From the NCBI RefSeq assembly GCF_019249655.2, contig NZ_CP137557.1:588001-652000 (forward strand): a stretch of 64,000 nucleotides of DNA, in the 5' to 3' direction. This document shows positions 1-8,248 of this stretch, piece after piece; position 1 is the stretch's first letter, and each line of letters begins with the position of its first letter. This DNA is from Segatella copri (lineage in GTDB: Bacteria > Bacteroidota > Bacteroidia > Bacteroidales > Bacteroidaceae). The translations under genes were made by a program, and so were the position numbers. A model generated the notes under the pieces. It was not told where the DNA came from. It saw only the letters and a list, made by a program, of their open reading frames with translations, and ran no database searches.

Positions 1-1
1 T

Positions 2-361
2 GTGCTGGAGAAATATGGCAATCCGGATGTACAGGCTGACTTAGCCAATAATTCTGCAGGTATTCTTTATAAGAAGCCTAGTTTCGAGCCTACAGCTTCA
101 GCCATTGAGTTCGACTATGACAAGACTTCAAGAAAAGTGACTAAGATTATGGTCAAATATAACTCTCAGGATAGTTTTGAAACTGATAAGAAATATATCG
201 TGGATCATTTCTATGCCGTTGATTTGGGAGATATTTATTATTGTGACCAGGAAGACATATTGGCCTCAAAGGTACATATTCTTCCTTTCTTGAGTACAGA
301 TGGAAATTATTACATCACTTATGGAAGTTCTACTTACTTCTTTACCTATGGTCACTATTAA
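2..361 (+). CDS. C-terminal part of an unrecognised protein (cut by window edge)
   Basis: The reading frame is open from the first bases of the window, so this is the 3' end of a longer gene and the true start is outside. About 119 residues are visible, rich in Tyr, Asp and Ser, with short alternating hydrophobic stretches that suggest beta structure, ending in TYFFTYGHY. I recognise no family motif. A strong hairpin terminator follows 30 bp after the stop, so this is the last gene of its transcript. It could be part of a secreted or lipoprotein beta-rich protein, but that is only an impression from composition. Confidence 0.6.
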   Translation: MLEKYGNPDVQADLANNSAGILYKKPSFEPTASAIEFDYDKTSRKVTKIMVKYNSQDSFETDKKYIVDHFYAVDLGDIYYCDQEDILASKVHILPFLSTDGNYYITYGSSTYFFTYGHY

Positions 362-390
362 AGATTGATTTTTTAGGATTGTCTTATGGG

Positions 391-424
391 ATGGGGTGCG
401 TCTGGTACGCACCCCATTTTTATT
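391..424 (+). terminator. Intrinsic terminator after the edge gene
   Basis: Perfect 11-bp stem (391-401 pairs with 407-417, core GGGGTGCGT/ACGCACCCC) with a 5-nt loop, followed directly by a T-rich run. Confidence 0.9.
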
Positions 425-454
425 TGACTGATCACTTATCTTTTTTTCTCTTTT

Positions 455-606
455 TATCCATCACATCCCTCACGTTTTCTCTTTTTTTAATATTAACCAT
501 TTGATAATTAGGTTATTATCTCTTTAGTCTAGCGTGATAGATAGACGAAATATTTACAATATCAATCACGCTATCGGTCACGATTTGCCCTCATGCCTCA
601 CGATTT
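455..606. repeat. Left mirrored repeat of the DUF6078/VapE cassette
   Basis: The core, 530-606, holds in order TAGCGTGAT (530-538), ATCACGCTA (565-573), TCACGATTT (578-586) and TCACGATTT (598-606). The reverse complement of 3261-3337 shows the same four motifs at the same spacing over 77 positions without a gap. By hand count 55 of 77 positions match, and 41 of the inner 49. A weaker outer copy (CCCTCACGTTTT near 467-478) extends the arm outward and has a counterpart beyond the right core. The stretch 362-849 otherwise holds the terminator at 391 and a promoter; a 70-aa frame at 593-805 looks spurious. Confidence 0.8.
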
Positions 607-682
607 CCGGCTTCCTCTCTTCCAGAAAACGTTCTTTAATGCACGAAAGCCGGGACAAGGTCGAAAATTTTTGGGAAAAAGC

Positions 683-713
683 TTGCATTCGGCTTTAAAA
701 TTTTGTATCTTTG
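683..713 (+). promoter_or_regulatory. Promoter of the DUF6078/VapE cassette
   Basis: -7 element TATCTTTG at 706-713 with TTG at 683-685, 20 bp apart. It lies inside the left repeat and implies a 5' leader of about 130 nt before the first gene. Confidence 0.7.
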
Positions 714-849
714 CAGTTGAAAGGTTATACGGAGCCATCTCTCACACGGATGATACCCTATGTTCCTTTTCAGAGAGTAGTCAACATAGATTCCACAATG
801 GCTAATTACCACTGCGAAACCTTTTAATCAACTTTCAATTTATTTTTTT

Positions 850-1302
850 ATGAAGTTAAATCTTAATGATCCAAAGTTCATCAACAGTCTGGTGGACTAC
901 CATTGGATGTACTGTTTCAATGCCGAATGTCCTCGCGCCGCTGAGTGCATCCGATTCATTACGGCAAAGTTCAAGCCCGCCGATGTTACTTCCGGCAATG
1001 CAGTTTATCCCGATGCAAACCTCCACGGACCTTGCACCAACTTTATGCGTGTGCGCCAGTTTAAGGCGACATGGGGCTTCACTCACCTCTACGACCAGGT
1101 GAAGCATAGTGATGTGCAGACCATCAAGTTCCGGGTAATGGATATCGTGGGCAACCGTACCACCTATTATCGTGTGCACCGAGGCGAGAAGCATCTTACG
1201 CCAGAGCAGCAGGAGCAGGTGAAGAACCTCTTTGCCAGCTATGGTTATGGGGAACCTACCTACGACCATTATGCCGAAGAAATCGGATTCACTTACGAGT
1301 AA
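850..1302 (+). CDS. DUF6078-family protein
   Basis: A 150-residue soluble protein. The N-terminal part carries closely spaced cysteines (CFNAECPRAAEC, then CTNFM near residue 62), which could bind a metal. The C-terminal half has a basic stretch (GNRTTYYRVHRGEKHL) followed by a helical segment. This arrangement matches my recollection of DUF6078, a Bacteroidota family of unknown function. It is the first gene of the cassette, 131 bp before the VapE-like gene and in the same direction. No signal peptide is visible. The family call is from memory of the motif; no role is assigned. DNA or RNA binding is possible but not shown. Confidence 0.65.
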   Translation: MKLNLNDPKFINSLVDYHWMYCFNAECPRAAECIRFITAKFKPADVTSGNAVYPDANLHGPCTNFMRVRQFKATWGFTHLYDQVKHSDVQTIKFRVMDIVGNRTTYYRVHRGEKHLTPEQQEQVKNLFASYGYGEPTYDHYAEEIGFTYE

Positions 1303-1433
1303 TCTGATTTTGTTCCACGCGTTGGCACAAAGTGAGTCAACTAGTGGCATGAAGGGTTTCATGGCATGGCACAAAGTGTTTCAACGTCAGAAACAGTTGA
1401 AACAGTTTTTGAATAAACTTTAAATAATTGACA

Positions 1434-3269
1434 ATGAAAATTACAATCACACATAGAAATAATAAGAACCAGCTCCTGGTCAGCACCAAGAGTCTGGAAC
1501 GATTCCTGGAGCGCATCGTGAACGATGATGCCAAGAATACCGTAGCCAACTTCCGTGAATATGTGCCTTGGCTCACCAATGGCTATGACGGGTACAAGAA
1601 CATGGCAAGCTGGATGCATGTTCACCCTGCTGCCGAATTTCAGAAATCGGAAAACGGACTCCTGAAGATGAAGCAGAATAACGGTGTTCTGCTGCTTACG
1701 TTTGTTAATATAGAGGAAGATGGAGGCGTGGATGCCGTCAAGCAGAAAGTGGCTAGTCTGCCTTCCACCCTCGCAGCCTTTATGGGAGCCGACGGCATCA
1801 GTCTGAATGTCTTGGTGAAATATGCTTTGGCTAAGGGAAGTCTGCCAGATAATGAGGTGGAGGCTGACAGAATTTATAAGCAGGCATTCCAGACTTTCGC
1901 TCCGCTTTATCAGATTCTGGTAAAGGCAACGATGCAGATGCCCGAGCCTTCCATCTACTCTGATTTCCTGTTCACCCAAGATGCTTCGCCCTATTATCGC
2001 GAGGATGCGTTGCCTTTGGTGCTGAATGAGGTTATCCACACCGTTGAAAAACCTGTGGATAACTTGAAAGATGCCATTGTGGATAACTCGGAAGAGGATG
2101 TGGATAAAGATGGTAAGGAGTTGAGTGATAATATTATGCGTATGATTGGATTTCTGTGCAAAAAGTATGATTTCCGATATAATTCGGTGATGAAATTCAC
2201 AGAATATCGACCGAAAGATAAGGATTATTGGGGATATCAACCGGTGGATGCCCGTGTGCAGAAGCGCATGACGCTGGAGGTGCAACTTGCCAATATTCGT
2301 GTGAGTATCAAGGATGTACGCAATTATCTGGAGTCAGACCTTCTCTCTACCTATAATCCTGTGGAAGACTTCCTTTTCAAGTGCGCAGGCAAGTGGGATG
2401 GCAAGGATTATATCCGTGCCCTGGCGCATACGGTGCCTACCGATAATCCTTATTGGGAGGATTGGTTCTACACCTGGTTCCTGGCGATGGTTAACCAGTG
2501 GCGTTCCTATAGTCATCGCAAATATGGCAATTCCGTGGCGCCGCTTCTCATCTCCAAGCAGGGTTACAACAAGAGTACTTTCTGCAGATCTCTGGTTCCG
2601 CCCGAGTTGCAGTGGGGGTATAATGATAACCTTGTGTTGTCAGAAAAAAGGCAGGTGCTTCAGGCGATGTGCCAGGCGCTGCTTCTCAACCTGGATGAGT
2701 TCAATCAGATATCTCCTCAGGTGCAGCAGGGATTTCTGAAAAACATCATCCAGTTGCCGAGTGTGAAGATGAAGCCGCCGTATGGCAGTCATGTGCAGGA
2801 GTTTCCGAGAATGGCATCCTTCATCGCCACTAGCAACATGGAGGATATCCTCTCCGACCCATCCGGCAATCGCAGATTCCTGGGTGTGGAACTGACGGGT
2901 CCTATCGATGTGAGTCAGCTTCCGAATTATGAACAACTCTATGCGCAGGCATTGGCGGCATTGCAGGCTGGCGAGAAGACCTATTTTGATGCGGAGCAGA
3001 CCAAGCTGATTATGGCGAGCAACAGAAAGTTTGAGGTGATTTCTCCGGTAGACCAGTATTTCAATCTCTATTTCGACCTGACCGATGATGTCAAACTGGG
3101 CGAGTATCTTACGGCAGCCGAGATATTCCAGGAGTTGAAGAGTCATATCGGATCTTCGGTGAAGTTGAGCAATCTCATCAGCTTCGGTCGCAAGCTTTCG
3201 CAGATGCCATCCATCCATCGCAAGCGTTTTAATGACGGCATGCGATACCTGGTGGTGCGAAAATCGTGA
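1434..3269 (+). CDS. VapE/VirE-type primase-helicase-like ATPase (BT4734-like N-terminus, DUF3874-like C-terminus)
   Basis: About 611 residues from the ATG at 1434; the TTG six bases earlier is less likely. Residues ~1-200 resemble the BT4734-like/VirE N-terminal domain. The middle resembles the virulence-associated E family, with a P-loop-like G-Y-N-K-S-T around residue 380 (K380), a Walker B-like LLLNLDEFN, and the SNR/FLG-type motif NRRFLGVEL. The C-terminal ~130 residues look like DUF3874. Relatives sit in phages and mobile islands and are thought to act as primase/helicase-type replication proteins; that is family knowledge, not shown here. The stop codon TGA (3267-3269) lies inside the right repeat of the cassette, so the last codons are built from repeat sequence. 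Confidence 0.75.
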   Translation: MKITITHRNNKNQLLVSTKSLERFLERIVNDDAKNTVANFREYVPWLTNGYDGYKNMASWMHVHPAAEFQKSENGLLKMKQNNGVLLLTFVNIEEDGGVDAVKQKVASLPSTLAAFMGADGISLNVLVKYALAKGSLPDNEVEADRIYKQAFQTFAPLYQILVKATMQMPEPSIYSDFLFTQDASPYYREDALPLVLNEVIHTVEKPVDNLKDAIVDNSEEDVDKDGKELSDNIMRMIGFLCKKYDFRYNSVMKFTEYRPKDKDYWGYQPVDARVQKRMTLEVQLANIRVSIKDVRNYLESDLLSTYNPVEDFLFKCAGKWDGKDYIRALAHTVPTDNPYWEDWFYTWFLAMVNQWRSYSHRKYGNSVAPLLISKQGYNKSTFCRSLVPPELQWGYNDNLVLSEKRQVLQAMCQALLLNLDEFNQISPQVQQGFLKNIIQLPSVKMKPPYGSHVQEFPRMASFIATSNMEDILSDPSGNRRFLGVELTGPIDVSQLPNYEQLYAQALAALQAGEKTYFDAEQTKLIMASNRKFEVISPVDQYFNLYFDLTDDVKLGEYLTAAEIFQELKSHIGSSVKLSNLISFGRKLSQMPSIHRKRFNDGMRYLVVRKS

Positions 3270-3405
3270 GGGATAGAGCCAAATCGTGAGTGATAGCGTG
3301 ATGGATATTTCCGTTTTCGGGAGTATTAGTCACGCTATTAAAGTATCTGTATATGAGTAAGTTAATATGGATTTCAACTATAAATCGTGATGGGTGATAG
3401 ATGGG
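3261..3405. repeat. Right mirrored repeat of the DUF6078/VapE cassette
   Basis: AAATCGTGA at 3261-3269 and 3281-3289, TAGCGTGAT at 3294-3302 and TCACGCTA at 3330-3337 mirror the left core. A further AAATCGTGA at 3382-3390, followed by GGTGATAGATGGG, is the likely counterpart of the weak outer copy on the left. No obvious short target-site duplication is seen outside either arm. Confidence 0.8.
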
Positions 3406-3470
3406 TTGAAAACTTTGTTCTACGTATGCGGGGGCAGATGTTCTTATCCAATTATAAACGAAATACTTCG

Positions 3471-3488
3471 TTACGAAATTTTTCGTAA
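3471..3488. repeat. Short palindrome TTACGAAA-tt-TTTCGTAA
   Basis: Perfect 8-bp arms with a 2-bp centre in the gap between the VapE cassette and the ATPase gene. It has no T-run in either direction, so an operator is more likely than a terminator. Confidence 0.5.
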
Positions 3489-3502
3489 AAAAACGCGAAA
3501 AA

Positions 3503-3596
3503 TGCAGCGCACTGCAAAAAATGCCTAAAAACGGAAGAAATTTGCAGTGCGCTGCAAATTTCTGAGAAAAGTTTTGTATATTTGCAGCGCAATGCA
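3503..3596. promoter_or_regulatory. Three phased palindromes (operator-like)
   Basis: Copies TGCAGCGCACTGCA (3503-3516), TGCAGTGCGCTGCA (3543-3556) and TGCAGCGCAATGCA (3583-3596) start exactly 40 bp apart. The last one overlaps the -7 element at 3577-3584, so a bound protein would block transcription of the following ATPase gene. Nothing nearby is an evident DNA-binding repressor. Confidence 0.7.
3577..3584 (+). promoter_or_regulatory. Promoter of the DUF4143 ATPase gene
   Basis: -7 element TATATTTG, 42 bp before the ATG. No good -33 element is visible. It overlaps the third palindrome. Confidence 0.6.
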
Positions 3597-3626
3597 TTTT
3601 TTATTGGCTAATATACGATTGGAAAT

Positions 3627-4823
3627 ATGATAGAGCGCAAGGAATATATGGCTCTTCTGGAAAAATGGAGAGACAAGAAAGTGATAAAGGTGGTTACTGG
3701 CATCAGGCGATGTGGCAAATCTTCTTTGTTGAGGATGTTTCGGGAGAAGCTTCTGGCTGAAGGTGTGTCCGAGAATCAGGTGCTGGAGCTCAATTTCGAG
3801 GATTTGGATAATGAACAATACCTTGATTATAAGGTGCTGTATGCTTATTTCAAGAAACATCTCGTGAAAGGCAAGATGAACTATCTTTTCTTTGATGAAA
3901 TCCAGATGGTGGATAATTTCCAGAAAGTGATAGACAGTTTGTTCTTGCTGGATGATGTAGATATCTACGTAACGGGTTCTAATGCCTATCTTCTTTCTGG
4001 AGAGATAGCAACATTGTTAACTGGCAGATATGTGGAAATCAAACTGTTCCCGTTTTCCTTCAGGGAATATCTGACGGCGCAGTCTGATGATATGAATCTG
4101 GAAAGGGCATATCGCCGATACATTGAGGACGGATCTTTTCCATATATATTGCAGATTAACCACGACCGTGAGATGGTGCGTGAATACCTTTTGGGATTAT
4201 ACAATACCATTGTGTTGAAGGATGTGGTGAGCCGAAGGAAGATTACGGATGTGATGATGTTGCAGAGTGTGGTTCGTTTCCTGGCGGATAATATCGGCAA
4301 TATCTCTGTTATCAAGCGTATCAGTGATACGATGACTTCCCTGGGGCGCAAGATTACCTCGCATACAGTAGAGAATTATGTTTCTGCATTGATAGATAGC
4401 TATATCTTCTATTCCGTCTCCCGATTTGACACCAAAGGAAAGCAGCTGCTGAAGACAGGCCAGAAACTTTATCTGGCTGATATCGGTTTGCGCAACGTAA
4501 TCAATGGTACGAAAGGTGGCGATTTGGGACATATCCTGGAAAATGTAGTTTATCTGGAGTTGGCCCGTCGGGGCGGAGAAATCTATGTAGGTAAAGTGGG
4601 TGATGCCGAAATAGATTTTGTAGTGATAAAAGGTGAGTACAAGGAGTATTATCAGGTGTCGTTGAGTGTGAGGGATGAGAATACGATGAATCGTGAACTG
4701 GCTCCCCTGCAAGCCATTCAGGATCATTATCCTAAATATCTCCTTACGATGGATAATGACCCTGAAGTGCTGCATGATGGTATCAGGCAGATATATGTGC
4801 TCGACTGGCTGGTGGAGGGGTAG
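3627..4823 (+). CDS. AAA_14/DUF4143-type ATPase
   Basis: 398 residues, the usual length for the family. Residues 25-33 (GIRRCGKSS) form the Walker A loop, 86-91 (YLFFDE) the Walker B, and 115-120 (VTGSNA) a sensor-1-like segment. The C-terminal half matches DUF4143, with ENVVYLELARRG and then AEIDFVVIKG, which resembles the D-x(n)-E-x-K core of restriction-like nuclease folds. The biological role of the family is unresolved; such genes are common in many copies in Bacteroidota. It has its own promoter under three palindromes. It converges with the next gene, with stop codons only 3 bp apart and no room for a terminator. Confidence 0.85.
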   Translation: MIERKEYMALLEKWRDKKVIKVVTGIRRCGKSSLLRMFREKLLAEGVSENQVLELNFEDLDNEQYLDYKVLYAYFKKHLVKGKMNYLFFDEIQMVDNFQKVIDSLFLLDDVDIYVTGSNAYLLSGEIATLLTGRYVEIKLFPFSFREYLTAQSDDMNLERAYRRYIEDGSFPYILQINHDREMVREYLLGLYNTIVLKDVVSRRKITDVMMLQSVVRFLADNIGNISVIKRISDTMTSLGRKITSHTVENYVSALIDSYIFYSVSRFDTKGKQLLKTGQKLYLADIGLRNVINGTKGGDLGHILENVVYLELARRGGEIYVGKVGDAEIDFVVIKGEYKEYYQVSLSVRDENTMNRELAPLQAIQDHYPKYLLTMDNDPEVLHDGIRQIYVLDWLVEG

Positions 4824-4826
4824 GGG

Positions 4827-6596
4827 TTATTCCTCCGCTTCTTCGCAAGCCACCATTTCGGCTCCTCTATAAATCACCACGAGCTTGTGCAGCTTGGTGG
4901 TCTTGATAGATTCCCTTACGATGTCGCTGTCGGCATATCGGCAAATCTGGGCTGAGGCTTCCTTGAAGAGTTGCTTCACCTGTTCGTCCGTGGTGCTCGA
5001 TTTGCAGTATTTCAGTTCCACGATGTAAGAATCTTCCATGCTTCTGTAGATGTCGCAGAGAGGTAAGAGGAAGATGTCGGCATAGCCGCCATCATTGTCT
5101 AATTCCGAGATAGGACGGTAGAACTTGCATTGGCTGGTCATCGCCAGGGTGAAACCGTGAACGTAAGCTTCTCCCTTCTGCTTGTCTCGCTGAGAGGAAT
5201 AGCGTTTCAGGCAGTCGGCGATATAGTCAAAATAGGGTTTGAAATCGCCATCGTATGCCAAACGGCTCTCCAGCTTGTTCTTGTCGTATTGCTCGAAAGT
5301 AAGATCGTTCTCCCTGTAAGTATCCAGAAGATAAGTGTATATCTGGTCGCGCACCACTTCGTTAGGGATGATAAACTTGGTAGAACCCTTGTATTCTCCA
5401 TCTATCGTTACCAGACCGAAATAGAAGAGCAGACTCAGGAAGTTATCCGGGTCATTGATGCGGTCGGCAGGGAAATTCTCTACGAGATTTCCTGTAGCAT
5501 ATCCCTTTGTTACTAACTCTTGGATGATGCTGGCATCATGGGCAAATTCCTTGTCGTGGCGGATGAGCATACGTATCTTGCTATAGTCGATGCGGATGTT
5601 GGGTTCCACCATTTTGTCTGGAATATTGCAGTCGTTTTCTATGTAGTTATCTACGAAATTGAGTACCATGATAGAGTTGTACATGGTAGTCTTGCCGTAG
5701 CTGTTAATAGCGAAGCAATAGTTGTCAAACCAAGGCTTCATGATTTCTATAAGTTCATCCACTGTATGGTTAAAAGGCAATACGCCAGCGTAATAGCTTA
5801 ACATATCCCTTACCTCTTCCTCAGTGAATCCTGTCATTTCGTTAAAACGGGGTTTTAAGGAATAGTTCGTGCCGATGTTAAAGCCACTGGTTAAGTCGTC
5901 CATCGTTACAGGGCTTACTCCTGTAACGAAGATACGGCCCAGTGAAGTATTTGCAGCCCCCTTGATGGTATTGAAGAACCGGCGCAGATAGCCTTCTCCA
6001 TGAGTCTGTCCCTTGTATCTTTCGAGGTGTTCCTCGCTGGAAAGAATCATGTTGGTGAAGTTGTCGTATTCGTCAATAAAGAGGTAAATCTTTTGCTTCA
6101 CCTCGGCACACTTCTGGCACAGGAATCTTAACTGTGCGATGGCTCCTTGCTCTGATTTCATTTCCTCCTTGGTGCCTTGTGGCAACAGGGCGGCGTATCG
6201 GGTACAGAAATCTTCAAACACCAGTCGGCAATGAGTATCGAGGCCTTCCTTGTAGTCGTCAAGTCCGCTATCTACCTCTGCGAAGTTGAGGTGTATGACG
6301 AGATAGGTGTTGTGCTCAGGTGTAGGATTCTTGCCGATATAGAGACCTCCGAAGATGGTTTCGAAATCATCTTTTTTATTGATGTCGTAGTAATTTTCGA
6401 GCATAGAGAGGGTAAGGCTCTTGCCGAAACGGCGAGGGCGTATATAGAAGAAGTACATATTTGATCCTTCTATATCTTCAATAAAAGGAGTTTTGTCAAC
6501 GTAGTAACAATCCCTTTCTCTCATTTCCTCAAAATTCTGCATGCCGTATGGTATGCGTTTGCGATAGATTCGCTTTCTTCTTTCTTTTATATCCAT
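4827..6596 (-). CDS. AAA-ATPase-like plus PD-(D/E)XK nuclease-like protein
   Basis: 589 residues. The N-terminal signature PYGMQNFEEMR...YVDKT and the P-loop RPRRFGKS (53-60) are hallmarks of the PF09820 AAA-ATPase-like family. YLFIDEYDNF is the Walker B. The C-terminal region (DIFLLP, then YIVELKYCKSS) fits the PDDEXK_9 nuclease-like domain with E-x-K. Function is unknown; proposals range from mobile-element maintenance to defence. A paralogue lies at 27959-29680. It is monocistronic, with its own promoter at 6630. Confidence 0.85.
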   Translation of the reverse strand: MDIKERRKRIYRKRIPYGMQNFEEMRERDCYYVDKTPFIEDIEGSNMYFFYIRPRRFGKSLTLSMLENYYDINKKDDFETIFGGLYIGKNPTPEHNTYLVIHLNFAEVDSGLDDYKEGLDTHCRLVFEDFCTRYAALLPQGTKEEMKSEQGAIAQLRFLCQKCAEVKQKIYLFIDEYDNFTNMILSSEEHLERYKGQTHGEGYLRRFFNTIKGAANTSLGRIFVTGVSPVTMDDLTSGFNIGTNYSLKPRFNEMTGFTEEEVRDMLSYYAGVLPFNHTVDELIEIMKPWFDNYCFAINSYGKTTMYNSIMVLNFVDNYIENDCNIPDKMVEPNIRIDYSKIRMLIRHDKEFAHDASIIQELVTKGYATGNLVENFPADRINDPDNFLSLLFYFGLVTIDGEYKGSTKFIIPNEVVRDQIYTYLLDTYRENDLTFEQYDKNKLESRLAYDGDFKPYFDYIADCLKRYSSQRDKQKGEAYVHGFTLAMTSQCKFYRPISELDNDGGYADIFLLPLCDIYRSMEDSYIVELKYCKSSTTDEQVKQLFKEASAQICRYADSDIVRESIKTTKLHKLVVIYRGAEMVACEEAEE

Positions 6597-6629
6597 AGCT
6601 TAATCCTCCTATTTTAATTGATTCCGCTG

Positions 6630-6660
6630 CAAAGATACATTGTTTTTTTGATATTGGCAA
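6630..6660 (-). promoter_or_regulatory. Promoter of the PF09820 ATPase gene
   Basis: On the minus strand TATCTTTG (6630-6637) with TTG (6658-6660) 20 bp upstream; 33 bp before the ATG. Confidence 0.8.
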
Positions 6661-6717
6661 GGAAAAGGGAGGAAAAGTTTTATCTCCCCAACCTCCATAA
6701 AAACTTCTTCTTTTATT

Positions 6718-6747
6718 TTGCCGTGTGGAATAAAAAGCGTAACTTTG
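6718..6747 (+). promoter_or_regulatory. Promoter of the barrel-protein pair
   Basis: TAACTTTG at 6740-6747 with TTG at 6718-6720, 19 bp apart. It is divergent from the promoter at 6630. Confidence 0.8.
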
Positions 6748-6809
6748 CAGGCGTTGTAAGAGAGAATGGATTAAGAACGGTAAAATTACATATAAGATAA
6801 TTGATTGTT

Positions 6810-7502
6810 ATGAGAAGACTAACTTTATTGCTGATGTTCTGCTTGTGCCTCACTGGAATGAAGGCGCAGGGGAAACAGGAAGTCTTTTATGTCAATTCGT
6901 TTTGGAGCAACTGGTATGTGCAGACAGGACTCGATATGTCGCTCCAGAATCCTTATGGACATGACTTCTTGGGGGATGTATTTCCTAATGGTAAGTCGTT
7001 CGGATTGAACGTGGCCATGGGAAAGTGGATTACTCCTGTCCTCGGACTCCGCGGACGTGTAAACTGGGAGAATGGTATCAAATTGCTGAAAAACGGGCAC
7101 GACAACTGGCTCGCTCCTTTTGATCAGCCTGGAAAAAACATGGATAAGGGTGGATATCTGACCGTGGTGGGGGATATCCAGATTGACCTGCATAACCTGA
7201 TATGGGGATACAGGGAAGACCGACTGTGGAATATGCAGGTGTATCCTCGTGCCGGAGGTGCATATAATTTCGGTGTCTCTAAGGGTACCCCTCTTGTAGG
7301 AGTCGGTATTGGCAACACATTCAAGTTGAATGACCAGCTGGGACTTTACTTTGATGTGGCTTACAATATGGTTTCAAGTGGATTTGTTGGCGTGGAGAAG
7401 GATACGGGAACAGGCTCCAACAGCAACGGATTCTTTGATATTTCGCTGGGAGTTACTTTCAATATCTCCAAGACGAAGACTTTTAAAAAGGTGGGAGAAT
7501 AA
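6810..7502 (+). CDS. Secreted outer-membrane beta-barrel-like protein, copy 1
   Basis: 230 residues from the ATG at 6810; a TTG at 6801 is also in frame, but the ATG gives the cleaner signal peptide (MRRLTLLLMFCLCLTGMKAQ). The mature part alternates short hydrophobic strands with turns, rich in Gly, Trp and Tyr, and ends in a strand-like VTFNISKT, consistent with a small 8-stranded barrel. It is clearly homologous to the next gene (shared GLDMSLQNPYG, RVNWENG, VYPRAG). The function is not known; a structural or porin-like role in the outer membrane is inferred. It is transcribed with copy 2 (41-bp gap, no promoter seen). Confidence 0.75.
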   Translation: MRRLTLLLMFCLCLTGMKAQGKQEVFYVNSFWSNWYVQTGLDMSLQNPYGHDFLGDVFPNGKSFGLNVAMGKWITPVLGLRGRVNWENGIKLLKNGHDNWLAPFDQPGKNMDKGGYLTVVGDIQIDLHNLIWGYREDRLWNMQVYPRAGGAYNFGVSKGTPLVGVGIGNTFKLNDQLGLYFDVAYNMVSSGFVGVEKDTGTGSNSNGFFDISLGVTFNISKTKTFKKVGE

Positions 7503-7543
7503 TCCTGTAATTGAAAGAACAATATATAATAAGGTGAAACATC

Positions 7544-8248
7544 ATGAAACATTTCTTGATTATATTATGCACCCTGGCATGTAGCCTGGGGGTGAATGCG
7601 CAAAACCAGAAGGTGCTTACTGGTACCCTTTGGGATAATTGGTTTATACAGGCTGGTTTGGATATGTCTTTGCAGAATCCTTATGGATGCGATTTCTCGG
7701 AGGTGTTCCCAAAAGGAAAGACCTTCGGTGTGGATGTGGCGTTGGGAAAATGGTTTACGCCGCATGTGGCTTTGCGAGGAAAGGTGAATTGGGAGAACGG
7801 ACTCTCTATCTTCAAGAACAAGCACCTGGAATGGATAGGGCCGGCTGAGGATCCGCAGAGCAATATGGATGAAGGCGGTTATGCCGTATTCTGCGTGGAT
7901 GTTCCTATCAGCGTTAAAAACATTTTCATGGATTATAACCCCGACCAGAAGTGGAATTTCTATGTCTATCCTAGAGCTGGCTTGGGATGTAATTTTGCCA
8001 TCCATTCTGCTTCCCCTACAGTGGGCGTCGGTATGGGTGGAACCTATAAGATCAAGAAGCGCCTGAGCGTTTATGCTGATATGTCGTATCAGGTTATCAC
8101 CAGTGAATTTATGGGTGGTGTAGCAGGCACCGGCATGTCGGTTTCTTCCGGAAGCAATGGCTTCTTCGGCTTTAATGTGGGTGTGCAGGTGGATTTGGGA
8201 AAGAGTTGTGGAAAGTTTCAAACTCTATCCTCATCTTCTGCTCATTAA
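7544..8248 (+). CDS. Secreted outer-membrane beta-barrel-like protein, copy 2
   Basis: 234 residues with the signal peptide MKHFLIILCTLACSLGVNAQ. It is a tandem paralogue of copy 1, sharing its whole length and the motifs GLDMSLQNPYG, KVNWENG and VYPRAG. The last strand (NVGVQVDLGK) is followed by a ~13-residue polar tail that copy 1 lacks in this form. That tail is encoded within a 77-bp convergent overlap with the ABC ATPase gene, so the stop may have drifted into the neighbour. No terminator separates the two genes. Confidence 0.75.
   Translation: MKHFLIILCTLACSLGVNAQNQKVLTGTLWDNWFIQAGLDMSLQNPYGCDFSEVFPKGKTFGVDVALGKWFTPHVALRGKVNWENGLSIFKNKHLEWIGPAEDPQSNMDEGGYAVFCVDVPISVKNIFMDYNPDQKWNFYVYPRAGLGCNFAIHSASPTVGVGMGGTYKIKKRLSVYADMSYQVITSEFMGGVAGTGMSVSSGSNGFFGFNVGVQVDLGKSCGKFQTLSSSSAH

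Noticed and set aside
593..805. 70-residue open frame between the left repeat and DUF6078 gene
   Set aside because: It starts within the left repeat, runs across the promoter and has no protein-like composition or ribosome site.
3503..3596. Possible CRISPR remnant from the regular 40-bp spacing
   Set aside because: Each repeat is a 14-bp palindrome at a promoter, only three copies exist, and there are no cas genes.
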